Below are positions 43,813 through 53,910 of a stretch of 64,000 nucleotides of DNA, one piece after another; within the stretch, counting starts at the first letter, position 1; every line of letters begins with the position of its first letter. Under the pieces are notes generated by a model, which had not been told where the DNA came from, did not search any database, and saw only the letters and a list, made by a program, of their open reading frames with translations. The translations under genes were made by a program, and so were the position numbers. The stretch is taken from positions 62,001-126,000 of the forward strand of contig MTMI02000010.1 in NCBI GenBank assembly GCA_002011165.2, read 5' to 3'. This DNA comes from Candidatus Mnemosynella biddleae. Its GTDB lineage: Archaea; Halobacteriota; Archaeoglobi; Mnemosynellales; Mnemosynellaceae.

Positions 43813-45240
43813 TTATTCTTTCCAGAATCCGGGGTAGAGGATCATAAGAAGTGGAAGAAGTTCGAGTCTTCCTGCAATCATACAGAAAACTAGTGTGAGC
43901 TTCGCAATCGGATGAAGAAAAGCAAAGTTTTCCGCTGGACCTACTAGACCCAAACCCGGTCCGACATTGCTTATGCAAGTAATCGAAGCGGAGAAACTTG
44001 TGATGAGATCATAGCCGAAGGATGTCAGAATGAGACTGGATGTAAGAAAGAGGAATATGTAAAGTAGGAAGAAGGAGACAACCGTATTGATTATTTTTTC
44101 ATCTACAACTCTTCCATTGAGACGGATTGAAGAAATTGCAGAAGGATGGATAGTTTTTCTGATCTCTCTCAGACAGTATTTCAAAATTAAAAGTATTCTT
44201 ACTGCCTTGATTCCTCCAGCAGTTGAGTTTGCACTTCCACCCATGAACATCAGATAGAAAAGGATTAACTTTGGCAACCATGACCACGAGTCAAAGTCTG
44301 CTGTTGCGAATCCGGTTGCACTCATGATTGAAATAGCCTGAAAAGATGAGAGTCGAATCGCTTCTTTGAGATTTCCAACCTCTGGAAAGATAGATACTGT
44401 GATTATGATTATTGAGATGAGCCCAAGGATGAGATAAAATCTGAACTCTTCGTCTCTTAGATAGGCACCAAATCTTCCTCGTAACGCCTTATAGTGAAGA
44501 ATGAAATTTGTGGAAGCTATGAACATGAAAAGTGTTATTGTATATTGAATGAGGGGAGAATAAAATCCTATACTTTCGTTCTTTGATGAGAAGCCTCCGG
44601 TTCCCATCGTGCTGAAAGTGTGAATGAAGGCGTCATAAAAAGGCATCCCCTCGAAAATTAAAGCGATGAGAAGAGAGATGGAGAAAAAGATGTAAATTTT
44701 CCAGAGAATCTTTGCAGTGTCTCTAATTCTCGGCCTAACCTTTTCCACATCTATCCCGGGAGCTTCCGCAGCAAACAGCTGACGACCTCCTACAGAGAGT
44801 TTCGGAAGGATCGCTATGAAAAGAACGATAATTCCCATTCCACCTATCCACTGTTCAAAGCTCCTCCAGAAAAGCAAACTCTTTGGCTGAACTTCGAGAT
44901 TCTCGATGATAGAAGCTCCCGTACCCGTAAATCCCGAAGTGCTTTCAAAAAGAGCGTCAACAAAACTGAAGTGATAGAAGAGATAGGGTATTGCTCCTAT
45001 GAAAGATGCGATAAACCACCCAAGCGATACAATCAAAAATGCTTCTTTGAGTGTGAGCTTTGCTGAGCTTTCGGTCAACTCGAAGAGCAAAAAACCTAAG
45101 GGAAAAGAGAGAACTGCTGGAAGGAGAAAAGCCAAGTGATTTTCATCGTAAATAAGACTCAGAATAAGAGGCACAGAGAGAAAAAGAGACATGGACATCA
45201 AAAGTATTCCGAGGGAGTTGATAACGTTCCTCCAATCCAA
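43813..45240 (-). CDS. trkH: Potassium uptake protein TrkH
   Basis: Potassium-translocating membrane subunit, 475 aa, with the four membrane-pore-membrane repeats of the TrkH/KtrB family. Filter sequences are GFTGTGASI (near residue 102), TMGTGGFSSKN (near 213), SATGFATADF (near 308) and ISNVGPGLG (near 422), each carrying the key Gly. The usual TrkA partner is not in the window. Convergent neighbourhood ends; it is 51 bases after tpiA's start on the same strand and may not share its transcript. Confidence 0.93.
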   Translation of the reverse strand: MDWRNVINSLGILLMSMSLFLSVPLILSLIYDENHLAFLLPAVLSFPLGFLLFELTESSAKLTLKEAFLIVSLGWFIASFIGAIPYLFYHFSFVDALFESTSGFTGTGASIIENLEVQPKSLLFWRSFEQWIGGMGIIVLFIAILPKLSVGGRQLFAAEAPGIDVEKVRPRIRDTAKILWKIYIFFSISLLIALIFEGMPFYDAFIHTFSTMGTGGFSSKNESIGFYSPLIQYTITLFMFIASTNFILHYKALRGRFGAYLRDEEFRFYLILGLISIIIITVSIFPEVGNLKEAIRLSSFQAISIMSATGFATADFDSWSWLPKLILFYLMFMGGSANSTAGGIKAVRILLILKYCLREIRKTIHPSAISSIRLNGRVVDEKIINTVVSFFLLYIFLFLTSSLILTSFGYDLITSFSASITCISNVGPGLGLVGPAENFAFLHPIAKLTLVFCMIAGRLELLPLLMILYPGFWKE

Positions 45241-45310
45241 ATAACCTCACCAAAAAGAGGAGGAGTTCGAACTCTTAAAAATCTTCTCCTTTTTGTAGAT
45301 CCTTTCGCAA

Positions 45311-45322
45311 GGTATATATATC
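45311..45322 (+). promoter_or_regulatory. TATA box of the proteasome beta gene
   Basis: GGTATATATATC, the strongest TATA match near 45380. Expected transcription start about 45342, giving a 5' leader of nearly 40 nt. Confidence 0.6.
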
Positions 45323-45332
45323 AGCAAGCTGA
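45321..45332. promoter_or_regulatory. Inverted repeat 1 before psmB
   Basis: TCAGC-AA-GCTGA lies at the edge of the TATA box, upstream of the predicted transcription start. It shares its arms with a second copy 34 bases away. Confidence 0.5.
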
Positions 45333-45354
45333 CTAAAGTGATAGACGTTTTTTG

Positions 45355-45367
45355 TCAGCACTGCTGA
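45355..45367. promoter_or_regulatory. Inverted repeat 2 before psmB
   Basis: TCAGCA-C-TGCTGA ends exactly one base before the ribosome-binding GAGGT (45368-45372). It shares arms with repeat 1; centres are about 34 bases apart, three helical turns. Confidence 0.5.
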
Positions 45368-45379
45368 GAGGTATGAGAG

Positions 45380-45985
45380 ATGAATAATGAAGGATACTAC
45401 AAAGGCACAACAACAGTAGGAATAGTTTGTAGCAATGGAGTTGTGCTTGCAACAGAGAAGAGAGCAACCATGGGAAATCTCATAGCAAGCAGAGATACAA
45501 AGAAGATTTACAGAATTGCTGATAGGATGGCTCTCACGACTGCGGGATCAGTTGGAGATGCTCAGAGAATAGCCAGACTTGCATCGGTGGAGCTCAAGCT
45601 TTACGAACTTCAGAGAAAGGCTCCAATGAGCATTAAAGCTGTCTCAACACTCATTTCGAATATTCTCTGGGAAAGCAGATACTTTCCTTATCTCATTCAG
45701 CTCATTATTGGAGGCGTAGACTGGAGCGGACCAAAAATTTTCTCGCTTGACCCAATTGGAGGTCTTCTCGAGGAGAAAAAGATTGTCGCAACCGGTTCTG
45801 GATCTCCAGTTGCTTACGGAGTTCTTGAAGATAGATATGACGATGAAATGAGCGTCGAGAATGGAGTTGATCTTGCGGTTAGAGCTCTAAGAGCTGCAAT
45901 GAAAAGAGATTCTGCTTCAGGAGATGGGATTGATATTGTAAGGATAACTCAGGAAGGATATTTCGAAGAATTCAGAGAGATTTGA
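45380..45985 (+). CDS. psmB: Proteasome beta subunit
   Basis: Catalytic subunit of the 20S proteasome. 201 aa: a nine-residue propeptide MNNEGYYKG is cut to expose Thr10 of [21 protein letters not shown]; Asp26-like and Lys residues of the active site follow (catalytic Lys near residue 42), and [11 protein letters not shown] and [11 protein letters not shown] are the other conserved points. The alpha subunit is not in the window. A TATA box and two related palindromes precede it. It is followed 31 bases later by fttA, a common archaeal neighbour. Confidence 0.96.
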   Translation: MNNEGYYKGTTTVGIVCSNGVVLATEKRATMGNLIASRDTKKIYRIADRMALTTAGSVGDAQRIARLASVELKLYELQRKAPMSIKAVSTLISNILWESRYFPYLIQLIIGGVDWSGPKIFSLDPIGGLLEEKKIVATGSGSPVAYGVLEDRYDDEMSVENGVDLAVRALRAAMKRDSASGDGIDIVRITQEGYFEEFREI

Positions 45986-46016
45986 AATTAGAGTCTCTAA
46001 ATTCTCAGCTGGGTCG

Positions 46017-47933
46017 ATGGCTGTGGGACAGGAATCAATTAGAGAGGAGCTGAAGAAGAAGATATCTGAAAAGTTACCTGAAGGAGTGAATATAACCGAT
46101 CTAGAATTCGAAGGACCGGAATTGGTGATCTACACTGACGAACCAAGAAAAATTGCAGATGATGCCAACTTAATCAGGTCTCTTGCAAAAGAACTCAGAA
46201 AAAGGATTGTCGTTCGGCCAGATCCAAAAGTTCTCGTACCTCCTGAAGAGGCTGTTGAAGTAATCAGAGAGATTCTTCCAGAAAATTCAGGAACACTTGA
46301 TTTCCATTTTGATCCAGAAACTGGAGAAATTCTAATAGAAGCCGAAAAGCCCGGTCTTGTCATTGGAAAACATGGTGCAAATCTCAGAGAGATAACGAAA
46401 AAAATCGGATGGACTCCGAGAGTTGTCAGAAAGCCTCCAATAGAGTCCTCAACCGTAAAGAATATAAGAGCGTTTTTCTTGGCAGAAAGGGACTCCAGAA
46501 AGGATGTTCTTAGAAAAATAGGACAGAGAATTCACAGGGAGATAACTTCAAAGGATCAATGGGTTAGAGTTACCGCTCTCGGGGGCTTCAGAGAAGTGGG
46601 AAGAAGTGCAGCACTTCTCTCCACTCCGAATTCGAAGATTCTCGTTGACTGCGGAGTAAACACAGGATCAGAGGAGAACGGTATACCCTATCTCTACATT
46701 CCAGAAGCTAACCCGATCTCGGAAATTGATGCAGTAGTAATAACTCACGCCCATCTGGATCACTGCGGTCTTGTGCCTTTACTTTACAAATACGGATATG
46801 ATGGACCGATTTACTGTACACCCCCAACAAGAGATCTTATGGTTCTGCTTCAACTTGATTACATAGATGTGGCGAACAAAGAGGGGAAGAGAGTTCCCTA
46901 TGATTCCTCACTCATAAGAGAGGCTTTAAAACACGTGATAACTTTGAACTATGGGGAAGTGACAGACATAGCTCCAGACATTAGGCTGACATTTCACAAC
47001 GCAGGCCACATCCTCGGTTCTGCGATAGCTCATTTCCACATAGGAGAAGGTCTTTACAACGTTGCATTTACGGGAGACTTCAAATATGAAAGAACCAGAC
47101 TTCTCGAACCCGCAGTTAACGACTTTCCGAGGCTTGAGGCTCTTGTCATGGAGGCTACCTACGGAGGGGCAGAGGACTTCCAGCCGTCAAGAAGAGAGGC
47201 AGAGGCTCAGCTCCACAAAATAATCAGAGACACACTCGACAACAAAGGAAAGGTCCTCATACCCGCCTTTGCAGTTGGAAGATCACAGGAAGTCATGATA
47301 GTTCTGGAAGAAGCTATGAGAAACGGAGTGATAGACGAGGTCCCGATTTACCTCGATGGAATGATCTGGGAAGCAACAGCGATTCATACAACCTATCCAG
47401 AATACCTCAATTCGGAGCTTAGAAACCTGATATTTCATCAGGGAGTTAATCCCTTCCTCTCTGAATATTTCAAACAGGTGGACTCAAACTCGATGAGAGT
47501 AGACATTCTGGATGATCCCGAACCGTGTATCGTTCTGAGCACATCTGGAATGCTTAACGGCGGCCCTGTAATGGAATATCTCAAAGCGTTTGCTCCGAAT
47601 GAGAAGAACACGTTAATTTTCGTCGGTTATCAAGCTGAGGGGACTCTCGGTAGAAGGCTTCAGAAGGGATGGGAAGAGATACCGATGAGTCATGAGGGAA
47701 GAACGATAACGATAAAGGTAAACATGAGGATAGAAACCGTTGACGGATTTTCGGGTCATTCTGATAGAAGACAGCTCATAGAATACGTGAGAAGAATGAA
47801 GGATAGACCTGAAAAGATGTTAACTGTTCATGGAGATGGTATGAAATGCATCGAACTGGCGAGCGCACTTTACAAGAAGTTTAAGGTTGAGACGAGAGCC
47901 CCAATGAATCTGGAGACGGTGAGATTCATCTAA
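46017..47933 (+). CDS. fttA: Transcription termination factor FttA (aCPSF1)
   Basis: 638 aa, the archaeal CPSF73-like ribonuclease that ends transcription. N-terminal KH domains (about residues 1-180, with [19 protein letters not shown]), then a metallo-beta-lactamase core with HAHLDHCG near residues 243-250 as zinc ligands, a beta-CASP domain ([11 protein letters not shown]-like [13 protein letters not shown] near 420) and a C-terminal [11 protein letters not shown] His motif. All catalytic residues are intact. Its stop overlaps the ABC ATPase gene on the other strand by four bases. Confidence 0.96.
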   Translation: MAVGQESIREELKKKISEKLPEGVNITDLEFEGPELVIYTDEPRKIADDANLIRSLAKELRKRIVVRPDPKVLVPPEEAVEVIREILPENSGTLDFHFDPETGEILIEAEKPGLVIGKHGANLREITKKIGWTPRVVRKPPIESSTVKNIRAFFLAERDSRKDVLRKIGQRIHREITSKDQWVRVTALGGFREVGRSAALLSTPNSKILVDCGVNTGSEENGIPYLYIPEANPISEIDAVVITHAHLDHCGLVPLLYKYGYDGPIYCTPPTRDLMVLLQLDYIDVANKEGKRVPYDSSLIREALKHVITLNYGEVTDIAPDIRLTFHNAGHILGSAIAHFHIGEGLYNVAFTGDFKYERTRLLEPAVNDFPRLEALVMEATYGGAEDFQPSRREAEAQLHKIIRDTLDNKGKVLIPAFAVGRSQEVMIVLEEAMRNGVIDEVPIYLDGMIWEATAIHTTYPEYLNSELRNLIFHQGVNPFLSEYFKQVDSNSMRVDILDDPEPCIVLSTSGMLNGGPVMEYLKAFAPNEKNTLIFVGYQAEGTLGRRLQKGWEEIPMSHEGRTITIKVNMRIETVDGFSGHSDRRQLIEYVRRMKDRPEKMLTVHGDGMKCIELASALYKKFKVETRAPMNLETVRFI

Positions 47934-48685
47934 TCCACTGCTGGTATGACGTGCACCCTTCCGTTATTTTTGATGACGTGAAGCTTGGTCTCATAGACCT
48001 CAGCGAGCGTCTTCTCATTAAGAACATTCGATGACTTTCCAAAACTCACAATTCTACCATCTTTCATCATTAAAACTTTATCTGCAAAGCTCGCGAGAGA
48101 TGGATCGTGCTCGCTCAGTATTACAGAGATGTCTTCTGAGATGTCTCTGAGAATGCGATAAAGCAGTATTTTATTTTTTATATCCAGATTGGAGGTCGGT
48201 TCATCGAGAAGGAGAACCCTCGGTTCCTGAACAAGTGCTCTCGCAATTAAAACAAGTTTCAGCTGACCGCCGCTAAGGTGTGTATAGGGTCTCTCCGCAA
48301 GATCAGAAATCCCAAGTTTTTCGAGAGTTCTCATAGCAACTTCGTAATCATTCTTAGTAGGAGTTCTGAAACCAAGATGCGGAGCTCTTCCCGCTATCAC
48401 CACATCTATCACGCGATAGGGAAAGGACGGAACATGCATCTGAGGAACGTAACCGAGAATTCTTGCAAGTTCCCGGCGATTGCAGTTTCTAAGATCAAAA
48501 GAATCGACGTAAATGCACCCCTGAGACTTCAAAATGTATGCAAGGCATTTCAACAGAGTGGTCTTCCCACTTCCGTTAGGACCGAGAATAGCGAGGATTT
48601 CCCCTTTTCTCACTTCAAAAGATATGTTTTCTATTTTGAAGTCTCTATAACTGAACCTCAAACCCTCAACCCTAACTCCATTCAT
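47930..48685 (-). CDS. Corrinoid/iron-type ABC transporter, ATP-binding protein
   Basis: 251 aa of the FecE/BtuD family. Walker [10 protein letters not shown] (residues 34-42), signature LSGGQ near 137, Walker [12 protein letters not shown] near 157-167, switch His in SEHD near 190. The starting region overlaps the permease end by 14 bases. Together with the permease and the lipoprotein it makes a complete importer whose cargo (cobamide, haem or ferric chelate) the sequence cannot settle. Last gene of the operon. Confidence 0.92.
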   Translation of the reverse strand: MNGVRVEGLRFSYRDFKIENISFEVRKGEILAILGPNGSGKTTLLKCLAYILKSQGCIYVDSFDLRNCNRRELARILGYVPQMHVPSFPYRVIDVVIAGRAPHLGFRTPTKNDYEVAMRTLEKLGISDLAERPYTHLSGGQLKLVLIARALVQEPRVLLLDEPTSNLDIKNKILLYRILRDISEDISVILSEHDPSLASFADKVLMMKDGRIVSFGKSSNVLNEKTLAEVYETKLHVIKNNGRVHVIPAVD

Positions 48686-49691
48686 ACATCGCCCTCCTCA
48701 TCAGGTAGAGGAATACTGGAGCTCCGATCAGGGTGGTTATTATTCCAACTGGTATTTCGAAAGTCCACAGTGTTCTTGAAATCAGATCGGCAAGAAGCAT
48801 GAATGAGGCTCCTACTGAAAGTGAACTTGGCAGAAGAATCTTAGGATTGGATCCAACTAGGAACCTAGTCATATGGGGTGAGATTAGACAAACCCATCCT
48901 ATTATTCCAGTCACAGAAATAACTGAGGCGGTCGCAATTGACGCTAAGAGAATTACCAGCATTCCCTCCCTCTCAACATCAACACCGAGGGCTTTCGCCT
49001 CTTCATCTCCCATAGATAACAAGAAAATTCTCCATCTCAATATCAGAAGACCGAAGATTCCAAATATAGCAAGAGGAGCTGAAGTAAATACATCCCCCCA
49101 AGTTATCGTATGAAGTCTTCCGATAACCCAAGCAACAATCGTCTGAGTCTTCTCAGGTTCAACTAGGATCTGAACCAAAGAGAGCAACCCAGAAAATAAA
49201 GCTGAGACAATTATTCCCGCTAAAATCAGAGAGATAGGTGAGAACTGACCTCTAAATTTTGCCATTGAAAGGGTTAAGAAGATTGCAATCAATGCGAAGA
49301 GAATGGCAGATGGCTGGGTTAAAAAGAAGTAACCCGCTCCAAACAGAGCAATAGATAGAGAGGCCCCAAATGCAGCTCCCGAAGATATCCCGAGTATATA
49401 AGGACTTACGAGAGGATTTCTCAAAGTCGTTTGCAATGCAGCCCCAGAGACTCCCATGCATGCTCCGAAAAGCATAGCTTCTATGGCTCTCGGCAATCTA
49501 ATATTCAAAAGCACAGACCTTTCAATTGTTTCTTCAAATAAACTTGAAGGTAATTCAACTATTGAGAGATGATATCTTCCAACACTCAAGTAAATTATGA
49601 AAAATAAGAGTGGAAGAAAGAGCAATCCGAACTTATACTTCAGAGACCCCGAACTCTTCCCGAAACTCTGTGCAAACTTCATCGACACCAT
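48672..49691 (-). CDS. Corrinoid/iron-type ABC transporter, permease
   Basis: About 339 aa, FecCD/BtuC family, with roughly ten hydrophobic segments. LLNIRLPRAIEAMLFGACMGVSGAALQTTLRNPLVSPYILG (key RLPR and QTTLRNPL) is the family signature and GWVCLISPHMTR the loop contacting the ATPase. Start ATG 49691 has GAGGTG four bases ahead; TTG 49703 and ATG 49682 are alternatives. Thirteen bases after the binding-protein gene. Confidence 0.9.
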   Translation of the reverse strand: MVSMKFAQSFGKSSGSLKYKFGLLFLPLLFFIIYLSVGRYHLSIVELPSSLFEETIERSVLLNIRLPRAIEAMLFGACMGVSGAALQTTLRNPLVSPYILGISSGAAFGASLSIALFGAGYFFLTQPSAILFALIAIFLTLSMAKFRGQFSPISLILAGIIVSALFSGLLSLVQILVEPEKTQTIVAWVIGRLHTITWGDVFTSAPLAIFGIFGLLILRWRIFLLSMGDEEAKALGVDVEREGMLVILLASIATASVISVTGIIGWVCLISPHMTRFLVGSNPKILLPSSLSVGASFMLLADLISRTLWTFEIPVGIITTLIGAPVFLYLMRRAMYEWS

Positions 49692-49716
49692 AGAGCACCT
49701 CAAACTATTTCATTTC

Positions 49717-50757
49717 CTAAACCTCTGATAGATTGAAATCTTCCTTCAGCTCTGTGTAAAGTCCGTTAACACCATAAACGAACCTGAAAATGTCGTTTGC
49801 CTCCTTTTCAACGTCATAGCTGAACTTATCTGGATGTAGAGCTTTTGCGTACGCCATAACATCTATCACAAAAGCCTCAGGATACCATCCAACCCAACCA
49901 ATGAGCAGTTTGTAAACTTTCTTCTCTTTCACAGCTTTTACTGCCTGCCAGTTTGAATCATTCAGAAGATCTTCTGGATTGCTCTTTCCAAAGGCATGAA
50001 GAATTATAATGTCTGGATTCCATTGAAGCACGTGCTCCATAGAAACTGTGACCCAAGGTGGTTTAACATCGGGCATATTTTCGTGGACAACGTTTATTCC
50101 TCCGGCATATTTAGTAGGCGAGCCGGCCCACGCATGAGCAATGAGTACTGAATCTGCTCTGGTTTCGTAGACTTTCGGCTTCTCTGAATCAGTTATCTGA
50201 GAAGTTACGCTCGTTACCGCATTCATTTTCTTTTCGAGATACGATTTTAGCTCCTGAGCTCTTTCTTCCTTCCCCACAACTTTTCCAATGAGTGATATGA
50301 TTTCTAAGCTGAACTCGTGCTCCGGTGGAGGAGTGACTCTGACGCAAACAACTGGTATACCAAAACTCTCCTGCAGTTTATTTGCGAGCTCAATATCCTC
50401 AGTTCTCACGAATACTACATCTGGTTTAAGTTCAGCAAGCTTTTCTAGGCTTAGAGTCCCACGAACTGAGCTCCCGACATCAGGTGTCGTATTTATTTCC
50501 TCAGGAAAAGCTCTCAACAATATGGGGTCTCTTTTACTATCTGTATCCAAACCAATGAGTTTATTCTGAACGCCCAGTGCAAAAAGCACTCTCGTTGCCT
50601 CTGGCCACAGACTGACGATTCTCTCGACTTTACCAACCTCCACCTCTCTTCCAGCTTGATCAATGATTTTTACCGTAGCTTCTTTCTGCTCCACACACCC
50701 AGTAAAGAGAGTTCCGATGAGAAACAGAGAGAGGATGAAAACCGCAGTCTTTTTCAT
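49717..50757 (-). CDS. Corrinoid/iron-type ABC transporter, substrate-binding lipoprotein
   Basis: 346 aa periplasmic-binding protein of the BtuF/FhuD class. N-terminal signal ending in LFTGCVEQ (lipobox with Cys21) suggests a lipid-anchored protein outside the membrane. It has two domains joined by a long helix; RIVSLWPEATRVLFALG and AELKPDVVFVR are typical of the family. Lone His and Trp-rich stretches near SMEHVLQWNPD do not identify the ligand. ATG 50757 overlaps the radical SAM gene by four bases. Confidence 0.9.
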   Translation of the reverse strand: MKKTAVFILSLFLIGTLFTGCVEQKEATVKIIDQAGREVEVGKVERIVSLWPEATRVLFALGVQNKLIGLDTDSKRDPILLRAFPEEINTTPDVGSSVRGTLSLEKLAELKPDVVFVRTEDIELANKLQESFGIPVVCVRVTPPPEHEFSLEIISLIGKVVGKEERAQELKSYLEKKMNAVTSVTSQITDSEKPKVYETRADSVLIAHAWAGSPTKYAGGINVVHENMPDVKPPWVTVSMEHVLQWNPDIIILHAFGKSNPEDLLNDSNWQAVKAVKEKKVYKLLIGWVGWYPEAFVIDVMAYAKALHPDKFSYDVEKEANDIFRFVYGVNGLYTELKEDFNLSEV

Positions 50758-51797
50758 TCTATGTCAACCTCCATTCCCATTTCCTTAACGAGTCTTGTAG
50801 TCAGAGGAAGTAGATTCACAAACTCCAGCCCATTATATCTGGCTACAATTGCTCCAGCATGAGGAGTTCTCCACGCATTTGCTCTGTGGATATGAGCTCC
50901 GAGATGAATTGCTCTGTTAGCTCCAGCCATAATCCACAGTGGAAGAAGTTTCGGATCATTCATCATGCCACCAAAAGATATGTCGGGAGTTCTCAGCACG
51001 AGTCTTGCAATTGCTCCGGCTTTTGCAACTTCAAATGGATTTGCCAGAGGTTTGCTCTGAAATGGTGTTCCAAGAATCGGATTCAATCCGGTAATGCAGA
51101 CGTGACTGAGATTCTCAAACTTTTTTAACCAGAAAAGATGGTTCACATAGTCTTCATAACTGCTTCCTATTCCCACCATCATGACGCTTGTGAGTCCCAA
51201 ACCAACTTCATTTATCTCCTCTGCAAGCTTCATTCTGGCTTCAAGGCTATCTCCGGGTTTTGCATCTCTGAAGACTTCTGGATTAATCGTTTCAAGACTG
51301 CTACATACCTCCGTGACTCCCAGCTCTTTCAGCCTTAGCAAATCCTCTCTAGTTAAAGATGGTCCAACGTTTACCCATACGTCCATTAAAGAGACTTTTT
51401 TAATGGCTTTCGCACTATTGATTACCTTCTCACAGGCCCCTTCTCGAGGGGTTCCGCCACCAATTTCCACTCTTTTCGTTCCGGTTTCAGCAATGAGTTT
51501 GGCTCCGAACTCAATTTCCTCGATTGTTAAAGTCTTCTCAGCAAAATCCGAGCGATTTCCAGCAGATCTACTACAGTACTTGCATGGCGGTTCTGTGTCG
51601 CATGAAGTTATAGAACCAATGAAACCATCAAATTTAAATATAGCTCCCTTTTCGTTATCTCTCACTTCTGATGCCACTTTCATGAGCTCTGATAACTCAG
51701 AAACGCCTCTGACACCTTTAAAAAGCTGAAGAGCTTCTTCTCTTCTAATTTCATCACTTTCAGCATTTTTAAGTATATTTATTATTAATTCTTTCAT
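50754..51797 (-). CDS. BioB-like radical SAM protein with CX5CX2C motif (HmdB/HcgA-like)
   Basis: 347 aa. Cluster ligands are Cys66, Cys72 and Cys75 in SCDTEPPCKYCS, that is CX5CX2C rather than the usual CX3CX2C; this spacing is known from HmdB/HcgA, which builds the guanylylpyridinol cofactor of Fe-hydrogenase. VEIGGGTPREG is the GGE-like loop, and SSLETINPEVF and ITGLNPILGTPF follow as in BioB-type barrels. No Fe-hydrogenase or other hcg gene is in the window. First gene of the operon, translationally coupled to the importer. Confidence 0.8.
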   Translation of the reverse strand: MKELIINILKNAESDEIRREEALQLFKGVRGVSELSELMKVASEVRDNEKGAIFKFDGFIGSITSCDTEPPCKYCSRSAGNRSDFAEKTLTIEEIEFGAKLIAETGTKRVEIGGGTPREGACEKVINSAKAIKKVSLMDVWVNVGPSLTREDLLRLKELGVTEVCSSLETINPEVFRDAKPGDSLEARMKLAEEINEVGLGLTSVMMVGIGSSYEDYVNHLFWLKKFENLSHVCITGLNPILGTPFQSKPLANPFEVAKAGAIARLVLRTPDISFGGMMNDPKLLPLWIMAGANRAIHLGAHIHRANAWRTPHAGAIVARYNGLEFVNLLPLTTRLVKEMGMEVDIE

Positions 51798-51802
51798 AGG
51801 TT

Positions 51803-51819
51803 GTAATACTGAGTAATAC
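51803..51819 (-). promoter_or_regulatory. Direct repeat in the promoter of the radical SAM/ABC operon
   Basis: GTAATAC occurs twice, separated by TGA, between a TATA-like TTTTAAATA (51822-51830, minus strand) and the start at 51797. Bound protein here would cover the transcription start. Confidence 0.45.
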
Positions 51820-51939
51820 GCTATTTAAAAGTTTCTCATAAAAACTCCAAGCTCAAATGAATGCTCAGTAAAAGCATAAAAAGAACAAAGCTTGGTAAAT
51901 AGAAGAAGGAAAGTAATTAAATGAGAAAAAGAGGAGATT

Positions 51940-53577
51940 TTACATCCCCTCGCCCATCTCAGACTTCAGCTCTTCTTCACTCATCTTCTTCGCTGCTATA
52001 ACGTCATCAATTCTCAGAATCATCACTGCAGCTTCTGTTGCAGAACGAATGGCCTGAATCTTCACCTTTAATGGCTCAATCACTCCTTCTTTAACCATGT
52101 CAACGACTTCTCCAGTAAAGACATTTAATCCGGCGGATTTATCTCCTCTTTCGTGAGCTGCTTTGAGATCAACGATTGCGTCAATTGGATCCAATCCTGC
52201 ATTCTCTGCGAGAGTCTTTGGAATGATCTCCATAGCCTCTGCAAATGCTTCAGCTGCAAGCTGTTCTCTACCTGAGAGAGTTGATGCAAACTCTCTCAGT
52301 CTCAGAGAGAGTTCGATTTCTGGAGCTCCTCCTCCGGGGAGGATTTTCTTCTCTTCAAGAACGTTTGCAACTACGTGAAGCATATCATTCATTCCTCTCT
52401 CGAGCTCATCCACGACGTGCTCAGTTCCTCCCTGAAGTAAGATTGTCACCGACTTCGGATTCTCGCATCCCTCGACAAAGACCATCCTGTCATCTCCGAC
52501 CTTTCTCTCTTCCACAAGCTCTGCCTTTCCAAGATCCTCTGCAGAGATGGAATCAATCTTTGTTACGATCTTTGCACCAGTCGCTCTTGAAAGCTTCTCC
52601 ATATCACTCTTTTTCACCCTTCTCACTGCGAGGATTCCGGCCTTCGCGAGATAGTGCTGAGCCAGATCGTCAATTCCCTTCTGACAGAAGACTACATTTG
52701 CTCCGCTTTCTTTGATCTTTTCAACCATTTCTTTTAGGATTCTTTCTTCTTCGTCAAGGAAGGCTTTGAGCTGTTCTGGAGAGGTGATTCGTATCTTCGC
52801 ATCGGTTTCAGTATCTTCAACCTCAAGAGCAGAGTTTATAAGGGCTATCTTCGCATTCTCAACTCTCTTTGGCATTCCTGGATGGACGACTTCTTTATCG
52901 ATCACTATTCCGTTGATGAATTTGGAATCGCTTATGCTTCCTCCAACTTTTTTCTCCATCTTCACATTTTCAACGTCAATTTTTCCGTCTTCATCTATCA
53001 CTGTCTTTACTGCCTTAACAGCAAGTTCAGCGAGATATTCTCTCGCTCCTTCTGGACTCTTTCCAGTTATCGAAGTAGTGGCTATTTTCTTCAGAAGCTC
53101 ATCTAGATCCTTTTCCTCCTTAACTTCCACTGCCAACCCCTGAAGAACTTCCTCGGCTTTTTTCGCCGCTATCTTGTAACCTTTTGCAATGACAGTGGGA
53201 TGAACCTCATTATCCAGAAGCTCCTCAGCTTTCTTCAGAAGCTCTCCCGCAAGAACAACTGCAGTTGTGGTTCCATCTCCAACTTCCTCATCCTGAGTCT
53301 TCGCAACCTCCACCATCATCTTCGCAGCGGGATGTTCGATGTCCATCTCTTTAAGAATCGTTGCTCCATCGTTCGTTATCACAACATCTCCGAGAGAGTC
53401 AACGAGCATCTTGTCCATTCCTCTTGGTCCGAGAGTGCTTCTGACCGCTTCAGCCACGATCTTCGCTGCCATTATGTTCATCTCCTGAGCATCTCTGCCT
53501 CTCGTCCTCGTGGTTCCTTCCTTCAGAATCAACACAGGCTGACCGCCGAGATAACCATACTGAGCCTGACCGCGCAT
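51940..53577 (-). CDS. Thermosome subunit (group II chaperonin)
   Basis: 545 aa. ATP-binding motifs [28 protein letters not shown] (residues about 42-70; key GPRGMDK and NDGATIL) and [13 protein letters not shown] near 98, apical-domain TGAKIV, and the [13 protein letters not shown] stretch near 412 are present. The C-terminus is short, ending MGEGM. Conserved Asp residues for ATP hydrolysis are intact. GGAGGTG (53584-53590) lies six bases before the start, and the promoter below precedes it. Normally paired with a second subunit, not in this window. Confidence 0.96.
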   Translation of the reverse strand: MRGQAQYGYLGGQPVLILKEGTTRTRGRDAQEMNIMAAKIVAEAVRSTLGPRGMDKMLVDSLGDVVITNDGATILKEMDIEHPAAKMMVEVAKTQDEEVGDGTTTAVVLAGELLKKAEELLDNEVHPTVIAKGYKIAAKKAEEVLQGLAVEVKEEKDLDELLKKIATTSITGKSPEGAREYLAELAVKAVKTVIDEDGKIDVENVKMEKKVGGSISDSKFINGIVIDKEVVHPGMPKRVENAKIALINSALEVEDTETDAKIRITSPEQLKAFLDEEERILKEMVEKIKESGANVVFCQKGIDDLAQHYLAKAGILAVRRVKKSDMEKLSRATGAKIVTKIDSISAEDLGKAELVEERKVGDDRMVFVEGCENPKSVTILLQGGTEHVVDELERGMNDMLHVVANVLEEKKILPGGGAPEIELSLRLREFASTLSGREQLAAEAFAEAMEIIPKTLAENAGLDPIDAIVDLKAAHERGDKSAGLNVFTGEVVDMVKEGVIEPLKVKIQAIRSATEAAVMILRIDDVIAAKKMSEEELKSEMGEGM

Positions 53578-53620
53578 AACTCACACCTCCTGAATTCTAC
53601 ACATCACGTAATTTGTAGTT

Positions 53621-53630
53621 CTATATAAAC
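53621..53630 (-). promoter_or_regulatory. TATA box of the thermosome gene
   Basis: GTTTATATAG on the minus strand, about 50 bases before the ATG at 53577; transcription is expected near 53600. Heat-regulated archaeal chaperonin genes often have repressor sites next to this element, but I could not pick one out. Confidence 0.6.
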
Positions 53631-53860
53631 TTAACGTAATAGAGGTTCTGACGCGTCTTAATGTATTTCGTCTTGCAAAAGTTGAGCATAACAAAGCGGA
53701 GCCACATATACAAATAGTAAGTGACCGAGAGCGAGTAAACTATAGTCGTAAGCACTCGGACATATACATAGAAAGACCACTTTCGAATAGATGTATTTCT
53801 CTATTCCGGCTTTCTTATAACTTTATTGACCCTCAAATGAGCTTAGATGGCGAAGATTGA

Positions 53861-53872
53861 CCTAAGCTTAGG
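53861..53872. promoter_or_regulatory. Perfect palindrome upstream of a TATA box
   Basis: CCTAAGCTTAGG ends about eight bases before a plus-strand TATA element, GAATATATAAA (53880-53890). AGCTTAG also occurs at 53840-53846. The arrangement resembles an operator or activator site. Confidence 0.4.
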
Positions 53873-53910
53873 TAACAGTGAATATATAAATTTAATCTTT
53901 TACACTTTAA

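Noticed and set aside
51798-51939. Cobalamin or other riboswitch before the importer operon
   Set aside because: Only about 30 bases are available between TATA and start; no conserved fold is possible.
53700-53770. Structured RNA around CCGAG...CTCGG
   Set aside because: Only five pairs close a 25-base loop with no known motif; too weak to call.
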